Below, one piece after another: positions 37,396 to 47,692 of a DNA stretch of 64,000 nucleotides (its first letter is position 1; the number at the start of each line of letters is the position of its first letter). The stretch is taken from contig NZ_SWLG01000018.1 in NCBI RefSeq assembly GCF_005747095.1, forward strand, positions 1 to 64,000. Direction: 5' to 3'. The translations under genes and the position numbers were made by a program. The stretch is from Exobacillus caeni (lineage in GTDB: Bacteria > Bacillota > Bacilli > Bacillales > Guptibacillaceae). Below the pieces are notes generated by a model. The model was not told the origin of the DNA and searched no databases. It saw only the letters and a program-made list of their open reading frames with translations.

Positions 37396-38491
37396 CAGTT
37401 TCTTCACCTCTTTTCGGCACTAATACCATTTTCAGATCCTCTCCAATTTGCGTAACTTCTTTTATTTTTAGTTCAAGCGCATCAGCAAGATGTGCAAAGC
37501 CTTCTCCACCGAAGGCAGGTTTTGCTTTTTCCCCGCCGATTACTTTTGGAGAGATATAGCTGAGAACCTGGTTAACAGCCCTATCCCTTAAGAAACTTCC
37601 ATGAATGGTAGCCCCTCCTTCAACGAGGAGAGAAGTTATCCCTTTTTCGCCAAGAAAATAAAGAAGTTCAGGCACATTAATTTCACTTCCGGGAAATTCC
37701 ATGATTTCTACACCGGCATTTATAAATCGCCTTCTTTTTTCCTCTGGCACAGAAGCCTTCACAATAATCCAGGTTGCCGCCTGTCCATCGGTAACTACTC
37801 TAGCATCCAATGGTGTCCTCAGCTCATGGTCCAGAATGATCCTTACCGGATTCTTCCCCCCGGCAGGTAACCGGGTTGTTAAAGAAGGATTATCCGCAAG
37901 GACAGTACCGATGCCAACAAGAATCCCATCATGGTGATGCCTATAAAAATGACTGTCTTCTCTTGCTGTTTGTCCAGTGATCCACTTGCTTTCACCTGTT
38001 GCCGTTGCTATTTTACCGTCAAGACTAGTAGCAGTTTTCAGTGTTACAAACGGTCTCTTATATTGCATGTAATGAAAAAACACTTCATTTAACTGTTTTG
38101 CTTCCTCTTCCATTACGCCTGTTATCACTTCTATACCTGCCTTTTTAAGTTTGCGTATTCCTTCACCTGAAACTTTAGGATTGGGATCCACTGAAGCAAT
38201 AACAACTTTATGAAGCTTTTTATCGATGATCGCGTTAGAACATGGAGGCGTTTTTCCAAAATGGCTGCATGGTTCTAATGTTACATACATTGTGGCTCCT
38301 ATCGCTTTGCCCCCAGCCATATTAAGAGCATGAACTTCTGCATGAGGTTCCCCTGCTTTTAAATGAGCTCCAAATCCTACAATTTCTCCTCCTTTTACGA
38401 TAACAGCGCCAACTGCAGGATTGGGACTTGTTTGCCCTATGCCGCGCTTTGCCAGGTCTATTGCGAAATTCATATAGTAAGCATGATCCAT
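37376..38491 (-). CDS. ribD: Bifunctional riboflavin deaminase-reductase RibD
   Basis: A 371-aa fusion of a zinc deaminase (HAEVHAL and PCSHFGKTPPC, residues 50-90) and a reductase domain (TLKTATSLDGKIATATGESKW, then LLVEGGATIHGSFL). It performs the second and third pathway steps. ATG 38491 is 9 nt behind GGAGG. It is the first gene after the FMN riboswitch. Confidence 0.95.
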   Translation of the reverse strand: MDHAYYMNFAIDLAKRGIGQTSPNPAVGAVIVKGGEIVGFGAHLKAGEPHAEVHALNMAGGKAIGATMYVTLEPCSHFGKTPPCSNAIIDKKLHKVVIASVDPNPKVSGEGIRKLKKAGIEVITGVMEEEAKQLNEVFFHYMQYKRPFVTLKTATSLDGKIATATGESKWITGQTAREDSHFYRHHHDGILVGIGTVLADNPSLTTRLPAGGKNPVRIILDHELRTPLDARVVTDGQAATWIIVKASVPEEKRRRFINAGVEIMEFPGSEINVPELLYFLGEKGITSLLVEGGATIHGSFLRDRAVNQVLSYISPKVIGGEKAKPAFGGEGFAHLADALELKIKEVTQIGEDLKMVLVPKRGEETDVYRNS

Positions 38492-38548
38492 AATCACTCA
38501 CCTCCAACTTCTAAAAACCAACTCGAAGAACGCTTTCAACATGAAAAT

Positions 38549-38580
38549 AAGCCCCGAAAGACATACTTCTCCCGGGGCTT
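38549..38580 (-). terminator. Terminator in the rib leader
   Basis: An AAGCCCCG/CGGGGCTT stem is followed on the minus strand by TTATTTTC. It lies between the FMN aptamer and ribD, where the riboswitch attenuator is expected. Confidence 0.75.
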
Positions 38581-38651
38581 ACGATATATATTTATGCCAA
38601 AGAAGCCTTTTGAAAAGACTCAAAAGGCAAAATCCTATCGTTACTAATCAT

Positions 38652-38792
38652 TGCTTCCTTCTCCCATCCAGACTTTTACTGTCGGCTCCGGTTTCTCACC
38701 AGGATCCACCGCCTGTCGAGGACAGACGGGTCACGGGCTTAGAACATTATTCATCACCGCCGGTAGGGAATTGCACCCTGCCCCGAAGGAAT
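38652..38792 (-). promoter_or_regulatory. FMN riboswitch (RFN element)
   Basis: On the minus strand the conserved RFN blocks appear in order: CTTCGGGGCAGGGTG near 38788, AATTCCCTACCGGCGGT, AGCCCGTGACC, CCTGGTGAGAAACCGGAGCC and the closing GTCTGGATGGGAGAAGG near 38655. FMN binding favours the downstream terminator and lowers expression of ribD-ribE-ribBA-ribH-ribT. Confidence 0.95.
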
Positions 38793-38821
38793 TCTATTTG
38801 ATTTTTTTTATTCGTTAATAC

Positions 38822-39256
38822 TTATTCTTCCCAGACTTTAACTTCCTGCATAACATCGCCAGGATGAATCCGAAGCACCGTGTCCATTCCTTCTGTTACT
38901 TTTCCAAAAACAGTATGAACACCATTTAAATGAGGCTGTGGTTCATGAACGATGAAAAATTGGCTTCCGCCAGTATCCTTTCCCGCATGAGCCATCGAAA
39001 GCGACCCTGCTTCATGCTTATGAGGATTTCCTTCTGTTTCACATTTAATTGTATAACCAGGGCCACCTGTTCCAGTTCCATTCGGGCAGCCTCCCTGTGC
39101 TACGAAACCTGGAATAACTCGGTGGAAGGTTAAGCCATTATAAAAACCGCTGTTCGCTAATTTTTCAAAGTTTTCAACAGTTCCTGGTGCATCTTCAGGG
39201 TAAAGTTCAAATTCAATCTCTTCGCCATTTTCAAATTTAATGCTTCCTTTTTTCAT
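38822..39256 (-). CDS. ppiB: Peptidyl-prolyl cis-trans isomerase (cyclophilin)
   Basis: A 144-aa cytoplasmic cyclophilin. Seen are [13 protein letters not shown] with the catalytic Arg, [19 protein letters not shown] and [16 protein letters not shown]. Start ATG 39256. It lies between lysA and the rib operon, as I recall for Bacillus. Confidence 0.94.
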   Translation of the reverse strand: MKKGSIKFENGEEIEFELYPEDAPGTVENFEKLANSGFYNGLTFHRVIPGFVAQGGCPNGTGTGGPGYTIKCETEGNPHKHEAGSLSMAHAGKDTGGSQFFIVHEPQPHLNGVHTVFGKVTEGMDTVLRIHPGDVMQEVKVWEE

Positions 39257-39331
39257 TTAAATCCTCCTGATCAGCGATAAATTTCAAAATCAAATCCATT
39301 ATAGCACAAGCATGTTAAAATTACTCATTTG

Positions 39332-40657
39332 CTATACTTTCGAAACCATACTTTGCTTTAATGGAAGATCATGACTGATGAGATCTTCATATGTTTCTCG
39401 CTTTACAACAAGCTGTGCATCGCCGTTTTCAACGAAAACAACCGCCGGGCGCGGCAATCTGTTATAATTGTTAGCCATCGAATATCCGTATGCTCCTGTA
39501 CAAAATACAGCAAGGTAATCTCCAGCTTCCGCAGTCGGCAATTGCTGGTCCCAGATCAGCATATCGCCTGACTCGCAGCATTTTCCGGCTATGGAATATG
39601 ATTCATTTCTAACTTCTGTTACTTTGTTCGCAATCACTGCTTCATATTTTGCCTGATACAAAGCAGGCCTTAAATTATCGCTCATGCCGCCGTCCACAGC
39701 AAGGTATCGTCTGAGTGAAGGTATTTCTTTTTGAGAGCCGACCTTATAAAGGGTTGTTCCGGCGTCTCCCACCAAAGATCGTCCCGGCTCAATCCAAATT
39801 TCAGGTAGCGGAAGGCCCTGTTCATGAGAATGTTTTGTTACCGCTTTAACCATCGCTTCTACATACTCTTCTGCGGGAATAGGCTGGTCCTGCTCTGTAT
39901 AACGGATACCGAATCCGCCACCTAGATTTAAAACTCGCGGCCTGTATGAGAACGTTTCATTCCATTTCGAGATATAAGAGTAGATCGTCTCTACGGCTTT
40001 AACAAAACCGATTGTTTCAAATATTTGAGATCCGATATGGCAATGCAATCCTAACAAGTCTAGACGTTTATTTTCCAGAATTATTCTGATTGCTCTTTCG
40101 ACCTGGCCGCTCTTAAGGTCGAATCCAAATTTTGAATCTTCCTGGCCTGTAGTGATATATTCATGCGTATGGGCTTCAACCCCCGGTGTTATCCTGAGCA
40201 AGATAGAAGGATGGAATCCGTAGTCATCCGATACTTCTTCTAACAGGGATAACTCATAAAAATTATCCACTACAAAACAACCTATGTTTGCTCGAACTGC
40301 CATTTCAATTTCTTCTCTACTCTTATTATTTCCATGAAAATGGATCTTTTCGGCAGGAAAACCTGCTTTTAAAGCAGTAAAGAGTTCTCCACCAGACACA
40401 ACATCAAGGCTCAAGTTTTCTTCCTGAATGACCTGTAAGAGCGCCATACAAGAAAAAGCTTTGCTGGCGTATGCAACCTGATGATTAATACCTGCTTCTT
40501 CAAATGCACGTTTAAAGCTTCTTGCACGTCCCCTGATCAACTCCACATCGTAAATATACAGTGGCGTCCCGAATTCTTTTCCAAGATCAACAGTATCTAT
40601 ACCACCGATCGTAAGATTACCTTTTTCATTTATTGAACCTGTACCGTTAACTATCAA
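39332..40657 (-). CDS. lysA: Diaminopimelate decarboxylase
   Basis: A 441-aa PLP enzyme making lysine from meso-diaminopimelate. Seen are AYASKAFSCMALL with the PLP lysine, HFHGNNKSREE, LHCHIGSQI, LNLGGGFGIRY, EPGRSLVGDAG and the catalytic CESGD. The start is placed at TTG 40657, 8 nt behind GGAG, giving the length known for B. subtilis LysA; the frame is open to 40696. A lysine riboswitch upstream should shut it off when lysine is plentiful. Confidence 0.93.
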   Translation of the reverse strand: MIVNGTGSINEKGNLTIGGIDTVDLGKEFGTPLYIYDVELIRGRARSFKRAFEEAGINHQVAYASKAFSCMALLQVIQEENLSLDVVSGGELFTALKAGFPAEKIHFHGNNKSREEIEMAVRANIGCFVVDNFYELSLLEEVSDDYGFHPSILLRITPGVEAHTHEYITTGQEDSKFGFDLKSGQVERAIRIILENKRLDLLGLHCHIGSQIFETIGFVKAVETIYSYISKWNETFSYRPRVLNLGGGFGIRYTEQDQPIPAEEYVEAMVKAVTKHSHEQGLPLPEIWIEPGRSLVGDAGTTLYKVGSQKEIPSLRRYLAVDGGMSDNLRPALYQAKYEAVIANKVTEVRNESYSIAGKCCESGDMLIWDQQLPTAEAGDYLAVFCTGAYGYSMANNYNRLPRPAVVFVENGDAQLVVKRETYEDLISHDLPLKQSMVSKV

Positions 40658-40810
40658 ATGAATATCTCCTCTCCTCTTTTTACAAAGCATAGGCAAAACC
40701 TATCCACAGCTTGCAAAGAGCTTGTTTTTTATTTTTTCTGTGTTTTAAAAGGGATTTATGCACCGGAGTATTAATTAACGGTTTATGGACATGTCTCGGT
40801 AAAAAAATAA

Positions 40811-40844
40811 GAAAAACAGCCCAACATGAAAGAGGCTGTTTTTC
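40811..40844 (-). terminator. Riboswitch-controlled terminator before lysA
   Basis: An 11-bp stem GAAAAACAGCC/GGCTGTTTTTC is followed on the minus strand by TTATTTTTTT, just downstream of the lysine aptamer. Confidence 0.85.
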
Positions 40845-40859
40845 TGATCCGTTTCCCCA

Positions 40860-41032
40860 TAAGTTGGTTTAGCACTCCACCGCTATTTCGGTGACAGTCT
40901 GCTGCCTGTTCGGCAACAGCCCAGCAACCATAGAATGGATTCCATGATCGCTTCGGCAAATTGACCTTTCAAATATTTTCATCGCTTTCCATTAAGCTCC
41001 AATATTTTACTTTTTCTCTTTGCGCCTCTATC
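40860..41032 (-). promoter_or_regulatory. Lysine riboswitch (L box)
   Basis: On the minus strand, L-box blocks occur in order: GATAGAGGCGC (41032-41022), TTTGCCGAAGC, GGTTGCTGGGCTGTTGCCG, CAGACTGTCACCG and GCGGTGGAGTGCTA (ending near 40870). A terminator follows. A TATAAT sits at 41041-41036, just upstream. This predicts premature termination of lysA mRNA with lysine bound. Confidence 0.85.
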
Positions 41033-41282
41033 CCCATTATAAAATGAGTCTATATTATTGTTATGATTTAAAATACCATAACTTCATCCAATCATCAAGA
41101 AAAAAATTCTGGCCCTAGAGGTTCCTATTTTATTTCAAAAGCCTCTTTACTTGTACAGTATTGTCTTTGTCGGGAATTTAAACAACATGCTTTTAGAGAT
41201 GAATTGCTTTTACGTTATAACTATTCATGCACACTCCTGCATATTCCCATTTAACATCAAATTCACGATCGAACAGTATTTT

Positions 41283-42752
41283 CTAAACAGGCTGTTTCTT
41301 TTTGTTCTGGGGCCTTGTAATTTCAGGACGGTAATTCGTCAAAGGCACAGATACTCTTACCACCACCTGCATCATCGATTTAAAATTGAAAGGAATAAAC
41401 GGCCATAAGTAAGGAGTGTTCAATACAGTTAGCCTTGTTAAAAACAGGATCAATACTGTAACGCCAATAACCAGCCCAGGGACTTTAAAGATCGCCACCA
41501 GAATTAACAGGAAGATCCGGACGAGTTTATTGGCAACACTCATCTCATAGCTCGGTGTCGCAAAGGATCCGACCGCGGCCACTGCTACATACAATATGAC
41601 TTCCGGTACAAACAGTCCGACATCAATTGCGATTTGCCCTATTAGAACTGCTGCGATCAAACCCATTGCTGTTGAAAGGGGGGTGGGGGTGTGGATAGCA
41701 GCCATTCTCAATATATCGATTCCTAGTTCTGCAAATAAGATCTGCCAGAGTACAGGGACATTAGAATCCTTATTTGGGCCGATAAAATCAATGGAGCCTG
41801 GCAATAGATCAGATTGCAATACAAAAAGTAACCAGATCGGAAGAAGAAATACTGCAGCAGCCATTCCGGCAAACCGGGCCCATCTTAAGTAGGCACCTGA
41901 CAACGGTGCCTGCCTGTATTCTTCGGCATGCTGTACATGATGAAAAAAAGTAGTGGGAGTTATCACGACACTCGGTGATGTATCAACAATTATCAAGACA
42001 TGCCCCTCAAATAAGTGGCTTGATGCAACATCTGGCCTTTCCGTATACCTAACTAGCGGAAATGGGTTATATCCCTGCTTGACAATAAATTCTTCCACCG
42101 TCTTATCTGCCATAGGAAGTCCATCTATCTTAATAGCTGATAACTTTTCTTTAATAAGTTTGACGAGATCTGGATCTGCTACATCCTCTAAGTAGGTGAT
42201 ACAAACATCCGTTTTTGACCTCTCACCTATTTGTATCATTTCATTTCGCAGCCTCTCATCCCTGATTCGCCTTCTCGTTAAGGCCGTATTTTCAATTATA
42301 TTCTCTGTAAAACCATCACGGGATCCTCTGACTACCTTTTCAGTATCCGGTTCTTGTGGGGGACGGCCCGGATATTTTCTTACATCGATGATTAATGCTT
42401 CTTCCTGTCCATCCATGAAAATAACGATAAGTCCTGAAAGGAGTCGGTCAACCGCTTCATCAAACGTTTTGGCAACCTGGACCTGCTGGTGCGGCAGCCG
42501 GTTTTTGACCACTTTTTTTAAATGAGTGGTCAACCGTTGTGATGAATCGAGCTCCATCAACTCTTCCATGATTTCTACAATAATAGTCGTATCGCATAAG
42601 CCAGTGCAGTAATAGAATTGAACTTCTTTGTTTAGAATGGAAAGCTTTCGAATACCCAGATCAAAACTTTTTCCTATTCCGATTCGATCTTTTAAGTATT
42701 CTTCATTTTCCTTTATTTTTTTGCGAATTGGTTCCTTGTTTTTTTCCGGCAT
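41283..42752 (-). CDS. spoVAF: Stage V sporulation protein AF
   Basis: A 489-aa protein of the GerA-type receptor A-subunit family. It has a soluble N-terminal half ([20 protein letters not shown] start) and a C-terminal half with about five transmembrane helices and [15 protein letters not shown]. In spores it works with the SpoVA channel and germinant receptors. ATG 42752 lies behind AAAGGAGCG, and the gene overlaps spoVAEa by 50 bp. Confidence 0.93.
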   Translation of the reverse strand: MPEKNKEPIRKKIKENEEYLKDRIGIGKSFDLGIRKLSILNKEVQFYYCTGLCDTTIIVEIMEELMELDSSQRLTTHLKKVVKNRLPHQQVQVAKTFDEAVDRLLSGLIVIFMDGQEEALIIDVRKYPGRPPQEPDTEKVVRGSRDGFTENIIENTALTRRRIRDERLRNEMIQIGERSKTDVCITYLEDVADPDLVKLIKEKLSAIKIDGLPMADKTVEEFIVKQGYNPFPLVRYTERPDVASSHLFEGHVLIIVDTSPSVVITPTTFFHHVQHAEEYRQAPLSGAYLRWARFAGMAAAVFLLPIWLLFVLQSDLLPGSIDFIGPNKDSNVPVLWQILFAELGIDILRMAAIHTPTPLSTAMGLIAAVLIGQIAIDVGLFVPEVILYVAVAAVGSFATPSYEMSVANKLVRIFLLILVAIFKVPGLVIGVTVLILFLTRLTVLNTPYLWPFIPFNFKSMMQVVVRVSVPLTNYRPEITRPQNKKKQPV

Positions 42753-43314
42753 AATATTCGCTCCTTTCGAGCAATATCTCCACTGCTTTTTTTGTAACTG
42801 GAGAACCCCGCTTCGCATCATCAAGGCCTGCCATTTTTCCGATATCGCCTATTCCAATCACGTACGGCAAATCTAATTCGTCTAAGACTGATACTGTATC
42901 ACCATTAATTCTTCCAAGTTCCACATCTGGCACACCACTTTTATCTACTCCATACTCTGTAAGGTTTCCGTAACGGTCAATACTGATGTTTACCTTGGAC
43001 CATTCGAGGGAGTGGGCGTTCGATGCAACCGCTATGGCTCCCACAACTTCAATGTCGGGGTGGCTGGCTACGGTTTTCATTGCCGATTCCCCTTTTCCTT
43101 CTCCTTTATAACCACAATCATCAAACATCACGAAAACGGGATCGTAGGGAGCCTGGTGGATCAACTTTACGAGCTCATTCCCGCTTCGTTCACTCGGATT
43201 GCCAAAAGACTGGCTGATACACCTACCGCCGATCGCTTTTGCAACCGTTTCGATTGCTTTCAAGGCATATAAGTCACCGTCCGTCACGAGAATGACCCGT
43301 TTTTTTCCTTGCAT
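42703..43314 (-). CDS. spoVAEa: Stage V sporulation protein AEa
   Basis: A 203-aa soluble protein of the spoVA operon. The start [20 protein letters not shown] and central [15 protein letters not shown] and [14 protein letters not shown] are typical. Its biochemical role is unknown; it accompanies the membrane channel proteins. It begins 6 bp behind spoVAEb. Confidence 0.92.
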   Translation of the reverse strand: MQGKKRVILVTDGDLYALKAIETVAKAIGGRCISQSFGNPSERSGNELVKLIHQAPYDPVFVMFDDCGYKGEGKGESAMKTVASHPDIEVVGAIAVASNAHSLEWSKVNISIDRYGNLTEYGVDKSGVPDVELGRINGDTVSVLDELDLPYVIGIGDIGKMAGLDDAKRGSPVTKKAVEILLERSEYYAGKKQGTNSQKNKGK

Positions 43315-43320
43315 CTTGAC

Positions 43321-43674
43321 TCACCCCTTTGGTTTGAAGAAAAGGGCTACCAGAAATCCAAAAAGAATAGCAGATGAAATTCCTGCTGATGTAAGCTTAA
43401 AAATACCAGTGGCAAGACCGACAAATCCATGTTTGTCAGCTTCAGCCATCGCCCCGTGCAACAGGGAATGACCGAAACTTGTTATCGGTACGGTAGCACC
43501 TGCCCCGGCAAAGTCAATCAATCGATCATAAAGGCCAAATCCATCCAGAACAGCTCCTATAACTACGAATGAGGTCATCACGTGTGCAGGAGTGAGCTTA
43601 AATACATCAAATAAAAGCTGTCCAATAACACAAATCGCTCCTCCCACAATAAATGCAATTAAATATTCCATCAC
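43321..43674 (-). CDS. spoVAEb: Stage V sporulation protein AEb
   Basis: A 117-aa membrane protein with three to four helices, related to SpoVAC (both carry [18 protein letters not shown] and the [15 protein letters not shown] / GAGSAVPVTGFANSI stretch). It is a component of the dipicolinic acid channel in the spore inner membrane. It overlaps spoVAD by 4 bp. Confidence 0.93.
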   Translation of the reverse strand: MMEYLIAFIVGGAICVIGQLLFDVFKLTPAHVMTSFVVIGAVLDGFGLYDRLIDFAGAGATVPITSFGHSLLHGAMAEADKHGFVGLATGIFKLTSAGISSAILFGFLVALFFKPKG

Positions 43675-44684
43675 ATCTTCCCTCCTGTTGATTCAAACAC
43701 AACACCATGAGCGATTGTTGGAATGCTTTCTTTTTGTTGAATCATAACAGGACTTAGCAGTGCTCCTGTTGCTACAACAAATATTTTATTAAGGTTCCCT
43801 TTTATTAACTCTTCCATTAGATGGCCATAAGTTACAACAGCCGAGCAAGCACACCCGCTGCCTCCTGAGAATACAGGCTGATCAGAATTAAAAATCATCA
43901 GGCCACAGTCATTATGAACATCCCGGACATCATATCCTTTTTCTAATAACATATCTTTGACAATAGGTGAGCCGACTGCTGATAAGTCACCTGTAACAAT
44001 TAAGTCAAAATCATCTGGAGAACTGTTTGTATCTTTGAAGTGAGCAGAGATCGTATCTGCTGCAGCGGGTGCCATCGCTGATCCCATATCGAAAGGGTCC
44101 TTGATCCCCCAATCGAACACTTTTCCTATTGTAGAAGCTGTGATTTGAATACCTGACGACTGCCGTCCCAACAGAGCAGCTCCCGCTCCAGTTACGGTAT
44201 AGGTAGCGGTTCCCGGTTTCTGTCCTCCATATTCAGTCGGGTAGCGAAACTGTCTTTCTGCTGTTGCATTATGGCTGCTCACAGCTGCCAGAATATTATC
44301 TGCAAACCCACCTTCAATTAGGCTAGCTCCTAGTGCAACTGACTCCATCGAAGTTGAACAAGCACCAAACAAACCAAGAAAAGGAATTTTATTTCCTCTT
44401 GCTACATAGTTTGCAGTAACAATCTGATTTAATAAATCTCCAGCAAGGAAAAAGTCAACTCCGTATGGTTGCATAGCCCCTTTTTTCAAACAGAAATCAA
44501 TCGCATCTTCCATTAACTTCCGCTCTGCCAATTCCCAGTTTTCTTCACCACAATGAAGTTCATCGTACACTTTATCAAAAGTACTGGATAGAGGTCCGTT
44601 CGCTTCATCGGGACCAACGGCTGTACCGGTAGATTGCAAAAAGACGTTCGAAAAGCTCCATGTTTGTGTTCCTATTTTAGGCAT
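43671..44684 (-). CDS. spoVAD: Stage V sporulation protein AD
   Basis: A 337-aa thiolase-fold protein that binds dipicolinic acid on the spore membrane. Recognisable segments are [28 protein letters not shown] (the cysteine of the thiolase fold) and [16 protein letters not shown]. There is no transmembrane helix; it acts with SpoVAC and SpoVAEb. Confidence 0.94.
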   Translation of the reverse strand: MPKIGTQTWSFSNVFLQSTGTAVGPDEANGPLSSTFDKVYDELHCGEENWELAERKLMEDAIDFCLKKGAMQPYGVDFFLAGDLLNQIVTANYVARGNKIPFLGLFGACSTSMESVALGASLIEGGFADNILAAVSSHNATAERQFRYPTEYGGQKPGTATYTVTGAGAALLGRQSSGIQITASTIGKVFDWGIKDPFDMGSAMAPAAADTISAHFKDTNSSPDDFDLIVTGDLSAVGSPIVKDMLLEKGYDVRDVHNDCGLMIFNSDQPVFSGGSGCACSAVVTYGHLMEELIKGNLNKIFVVATGALLSPVMIQQKESIPTIAHGVVFESTGGKM

Positions 44685-44698
44685 TCAGTTCACCTGCT

Positions 44699-45157
44699 TT
44701 ATAAAAGTTTTTCAAACAATAACCGGACCATTCCGACAATATAAGCGGCCACTACTCCAAAAACAATAACAGCACCAGCCAGTTTAAATAAATTTGTTGC
44801 AATTCCGAGAACAACACCTTCGCTTTTGTGCTCGAGTGCAGCACTGGTAATGGAGTTAGCGAATCCTGTAACAGGAACAGCAGACCCGGCTCCTGCAAAT
44901 TGACCAATTTTGTCGTAAACTCCCATGCCAGTAAGCAATGCTGCGAATAAGATTAATGTTGCAACTGTTGGGTTTCCAGCAGTTTGCTCGGTAAAGTTAA
45001 AAAAGTAAATATAGAAATTGGAAATCACCTGTCCTATCGCACAGATAAACCCACCTACAATAAACGCCTTCAAACAATTAGCCAGATACGGAGGTTTTGG
45101 CTGGTAACTTTTCACATTGTTTTTATACTCGTTCTTATCGTTAATCTGCTTATTCAT
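44699..45157 (-). CDS. spoVAC: Stage V sporulation protein AC
   Basis: A 152-aa membrane protein, a mechanosensitive channel component for dipicolinic acid release in B. subtilis. It has four helices, with CLKAFIVGGFICAIGQVI and AGSAVPVTGFANSITSAA. The N-terminus is charged and cytoplasmic. It lies 14 bp behind spoVAD's upstream neighbour arrangement, in order with the operon. Confidence 0.93.
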   Translation of the reverse strand: MNKQINDKNEYKNNVKSYQPKPPYLANCLKAFIVGGFICAIGQVISNFYIYFFNFTEQTAGNPTVATLILFAALLTGMGVYDKIGQFAGAGSAVPVTGFANSITSAALEHKSEGVVLGIATNLFKLAGAVIVFGVVAAYIVGMVRLLFEKLL

Positions 45158-45169
45158 TCCATCACTCCT

Positions 45170-45592
45170 TTAGCGAAATACAAAGTAAGTCCAGTGAAAC
45201 AAAGAACCGCAAATCTTTCCCAGTACGATTGCCATTAAAATTATGAGCAGTTTATCAACGACGCCGATCCGTTTTGCTAAGATTGGAAAAACATTAATCA
45301 CTTCTGTTAAAGCAGCAGCTAAAAGACCTATAAAAATGCCGCACGCCAATCCTATCGGTATAAGCCAGAAAGCAGAAAGGTGAAACTGAGCATTGCGTAA
45401 TGTAATCAAACTCGTAACAGTCGTTCCAAGAACAATGCTCCATTCATAAAAACGGATAAGGTGCTCTGTCTTTGATAATTGCGTCAATCTTGGGATAATC
45501 CCCAGTACAGTCAAAAAAGCCACAAAGCCAGCTCCGACAGCGATACCTTCCGCAAACCCGATCAACATCGCGAAAAGGACTCTACTTGTCAT
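45170..45592 (-). CDS. spoVAB: Stage V sporulation protein AB
   Basis: A 140-aa protein with about five transmembrane helices and GFAEGIAVGAGFVAFLTVLG at the start. It belongs to the spoVA operon and overlaps the spoVAA end by 11 bp. Its role in DPA uptake is inferred from the operon. Confidence 0.9.
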   Translation of the reverse strand: MTSRVLFAMLIGFAEGIAVGAGFVAFLTVLGIIPRLTQLSKTEHLIRFYEWSIVLGTTVTSLITLRNAQFHLSAFWLIPIGLACGIFIGLLAAALTEVINVFPILAKRIGVVDKLLIILMAIVLGKICGSLFHWTYFVFR

Positions 45593-46205
45593 TCAAGTTC
45601 TTCTCACTTTCCTTGTTTTCATGCATGATGATATATAGATCAAGATCCTGCTGATAGTTAAACATTTCTACCTCAAGAGGGCTTGGTTCTTCGTTGAACC
45701 GTTTTCTAAAAAGATGGTTAAAAAAAAGAACCATTCCAATACCTAACCCCAGAGAATAAGGGATCTGAAGCATCAACGGCGTTGGATTATCGATTCCTGT
45801 AATCAATCTATAAATTCTCTGATGGACTTCCTGCATGCTCACATCTTCATGGAAATTCATAATAGCAAGTCCTGAACCGATAAAAAGCAGAAACCAGATG
45901 AGGATAAAATAGATCGTGGAAACCCTGCGTTTCGGATATTGTATTTCTACAATCGTTTGGGCTGGACCGATCGTTTGGATATCTAATGCTGGCAAGTGTT
46001 CCTGTATTTTTTCAACTACCTTCATAACATCCACGACAAGCAGATTTTTATCGGATGGTTTTATTCGGTACATTTCCATTTCAGCAATATGACCGGCTGT
46101 ATTATCGGATGAGATAAGTTGGGCCAGGTCTCCTACTGTGATTAATTGCTGAGGCTTCACTTTCAGCTTTTGTCTCATCCTTAGATACAAAACTGCCGAT
46201 GCCAT
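45582..46205 (-). CDS. spoVAA: Stage V sporulation protein AA
   Basis: 207 aa, the first gene of the spoVA operon. A soluble N-terminal domain (MASAVLYLRMRQKLKVKP... to about 105) precedes two transmembrane helices (YFILIWFLLFIGSGLAIM and a second near 160). ATG 46205 is 9 nt behind AAGGAG; the ATG at 46214 directly follows that site. A sigma-G promoter lies upstream. Confidence 0.9.
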   Translation of the reverse strand: MASAVLYLRMRQKLKVKPQQLITVGDLAQLISSDNTAGHIAEMEMYRIKPSDKNLLVVDVMKVVEKIQEHLPALDIQTIGPAQTIVEIQYPKRRVSTIYFILIWFLLFIGSGLAIMNFHEDVSMQEVHQRIYRLITGIDNPTPLMLQIPYSLGLGIGMVLFFNHLFRKRFNEEPSPLEVEMFNYQQDLDLYIIMHENKESEKNLNDK

Positions 46206-46255
46206 CAGCCTCATCTCCTTTTTGTCCTATTCAGCATGCAACAAGTTATTGGTAT

Positions 46256-46285
46256 TAGTATGCTTGATTCCATAATCTCTCATTC
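46256..46285 (-). promoter_or_regulatory. Sigma-G promoter of the spoVA operon
   Basis: The minus strand has GAATG (46285-46281), an 18-bp spacer and CATACTA (46262-46256), matching the forespore sigma-G consensus exactly in both boxes. It lies 51 bp before the spoVAA start. Confidence 0.8.
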
Positions 46286-46428
46286 CAGCAGGTTTGAGGT
46301 ACCATTAATTGGCACAGAATAACGCAATGAAGCTCACCGATTGACGAGCATTTTTTGAAATATTGGTTTTATATTTAAATCGTGTTACTACTCCCTTCAG
46401 GGTTGTATATTCTTATCGCATAAAAAAC

Positions 46429-46467
46429 ACCCCGAAAAGTTAGTTTTTCACTCTAACTTTTCGGGGT
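46429..46467 (-). terminator. Terminator of spoIIA operon
   Basis: A 15-bp stem ACCCCGAAAAGTTAG/CTAACTTTTCGGGGT is followed on the minus strand by TTTTTTAT, 11 bp behind the sigF stop. Confidence 0.9.
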
Positions 46468-46477
46468 CGGTACCGAT

Positions 46478-47236
46478 TCATTTGCTCATCTGCTCTTTGA
46501 TTTGCTTTAATATTTTCTTTTCCAGCCTGGATACCTGCACCTGTGAAATTCCCAGGCGTTCAGCTACTTCCGATTGCGTCTGATCTTTATAGTATCTTAA
46601 GTAAACGATAAGCCTCTCACGTTCTTCGAGATTTTGAAGTGCCTCCTGCAATGCAATTTTATCAAACCACTTCGTCTCGGATTGGTCAGCAATCTGGTCC
46701 AGCAAGGTTATCGGGTCCCCATCGTTTTCATATACCGTTTCATGAATGGAGGAAGGGGCACGTACCGCCTCCTGTGCAAGCACAATTTCCTCAGGAGTTG
46801 TCTCAAGTTTTTCTGCAATTTCGTTGATTGTGGGGTTTCTTCCTAATTCTTTCGATAGTTCATCTTTAATTTTTCGAATCTTATTTCCTGTTTCTTTTAA
46901 TGACCTGCTTACTTTTACCGTTCCATCATCACGGATAAATCGTTGTATTTCACCAATAATCATCGGAACTGCATAGGTCGAAAATTTTACATCGAAGGAA
47001 AGATCGAATTTATCTACAGACTTTAGCAACCCGATACAGCCAATCTGAAAAAGGTCGTCCGGCTCGTAACCCCGGTTTAAGAACCTCTGCACAACAGACC
47101 ACACAAGCCTCATGTTCTTTTGGACAATGGTGTCCCTTGCATCCTGGTCACCATCTTGACTGCGCCGAATCAGTTCTTTCACTTCGCTGTCCTTTAACTG
47201 TGAACTATTCTTTTCTTTTTTTACCTCCACGTCCAT
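46478..47236 (-). CDS. sigF: RNA polymerase sigma-F factor
   Basis: A 252-aa early forespore sigma factor. Region 2 has DLFQIGCIGLLKSVDKFD and FSTYAVPMIIGEIQRFIRDD; region 4 has LEERERLIVYLRYYKDQTQSEVAERLGISQ. It is held inactive by SpoIIAB until SpoIIAA is dephosphorylated. It lies 12 bp behind spoIIAB. Confidence 0.96.
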   Translation of the reverse strand: MDVEVKKEKNSSQLKDSEVKELIRRSQDGDQDARDTIVQKNMRLVWSVVQRFLNRGYEPDDLFQIGCIGLLKSVDKFDLSFDVKFSTYAVPMIIGEIQRFIRDDGTVKVSRSLKETGNKIRKIKDELSKELGRNPTINEIAEKLETTPEEIVLAQEAVRAPSSIHETVYENDGDPITLLDQIADQSETKWFDKIALQEALQNLEERERLIVYLRYYKDQTQSEVAERLGISQVQVSRLEKKILKQIKEQMSK

Positions 47237-47248
47237 ATGCAGTTCCCC

Positions 47249-47692
47249 TTAATTGCATAACGCTTTGTTTTTTGATAAATACTTGGTTAAATGAATAGTT
47301 GTTCCTTCTTGAGCAGAAGTAAAAATTTCTACTTCATCCATAAAGTTTTCCATAATGGTAAAGCCCATTCCGGAGCGTTCTAATTCCGGTTTAGTCGTAT
47401 ATAGCGGTTGGCGGGCTTCTTCAATATTATTGATTCCAATACCTTCATCACGAATTGTCAATTTAACAGTGTCATCTTCCAGGACAACAGTAATGTATAC
47501 CATCCCATCAGGATGGTTCTCATACCCATGGATAATGGCATTTGTGACCGCTTCTGAGACCACTGTTTTAATTTCTGTCAACTCATCGACGGTTGGGTCC
47601 AATTGGGTAATAAAAGCCGCTACTGTCACACGTGCAAACGATTCATTCTGGCTGAGGGCGGAGAACTCTAGGTTCATCTTGTTATTCATCAT
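47249..47692 (-). CDS. spoIIAB: Anti-sigma F factor SpoIIAB
   Basis: A 147-aa GHKL-fold kinase and anti-sigma factor. ATP-binding boxes: [15 protein letters not shown] (N box), IRDEGIGI (G1) and [11 protein letters not shown] (G2). It phosphorylates SpoIIAA and binds sigma-F. The first ATG overlaps the spoIIAA stop by one base. Confidence 0.96.
   Translation of the reverse strand: MMNNKMNLEFSALSQNESFARVTVAAFITQLDPTVDELTEIKTVVSEAVTNAIIHGYENHPDGMVYITVVLEDDTVKLTIRDEGIGINNIEEARQPLYTTKPELERSGMGFTIMENFMDEVEIFTSAQEGTTIHLTKYLSKNKALCN

Larger units (their letters stand above)
40697..41282. other. lysA leader region
   Basis: This 586-bp stretch contains the lysine riboswitch (about 40860-41032), its terminator (40811-40844) and a TATAAT box at 41036-41041. 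Nothing supportable was found at 41045-41282, which follows the spoVA operon. Confidence 0.7.
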
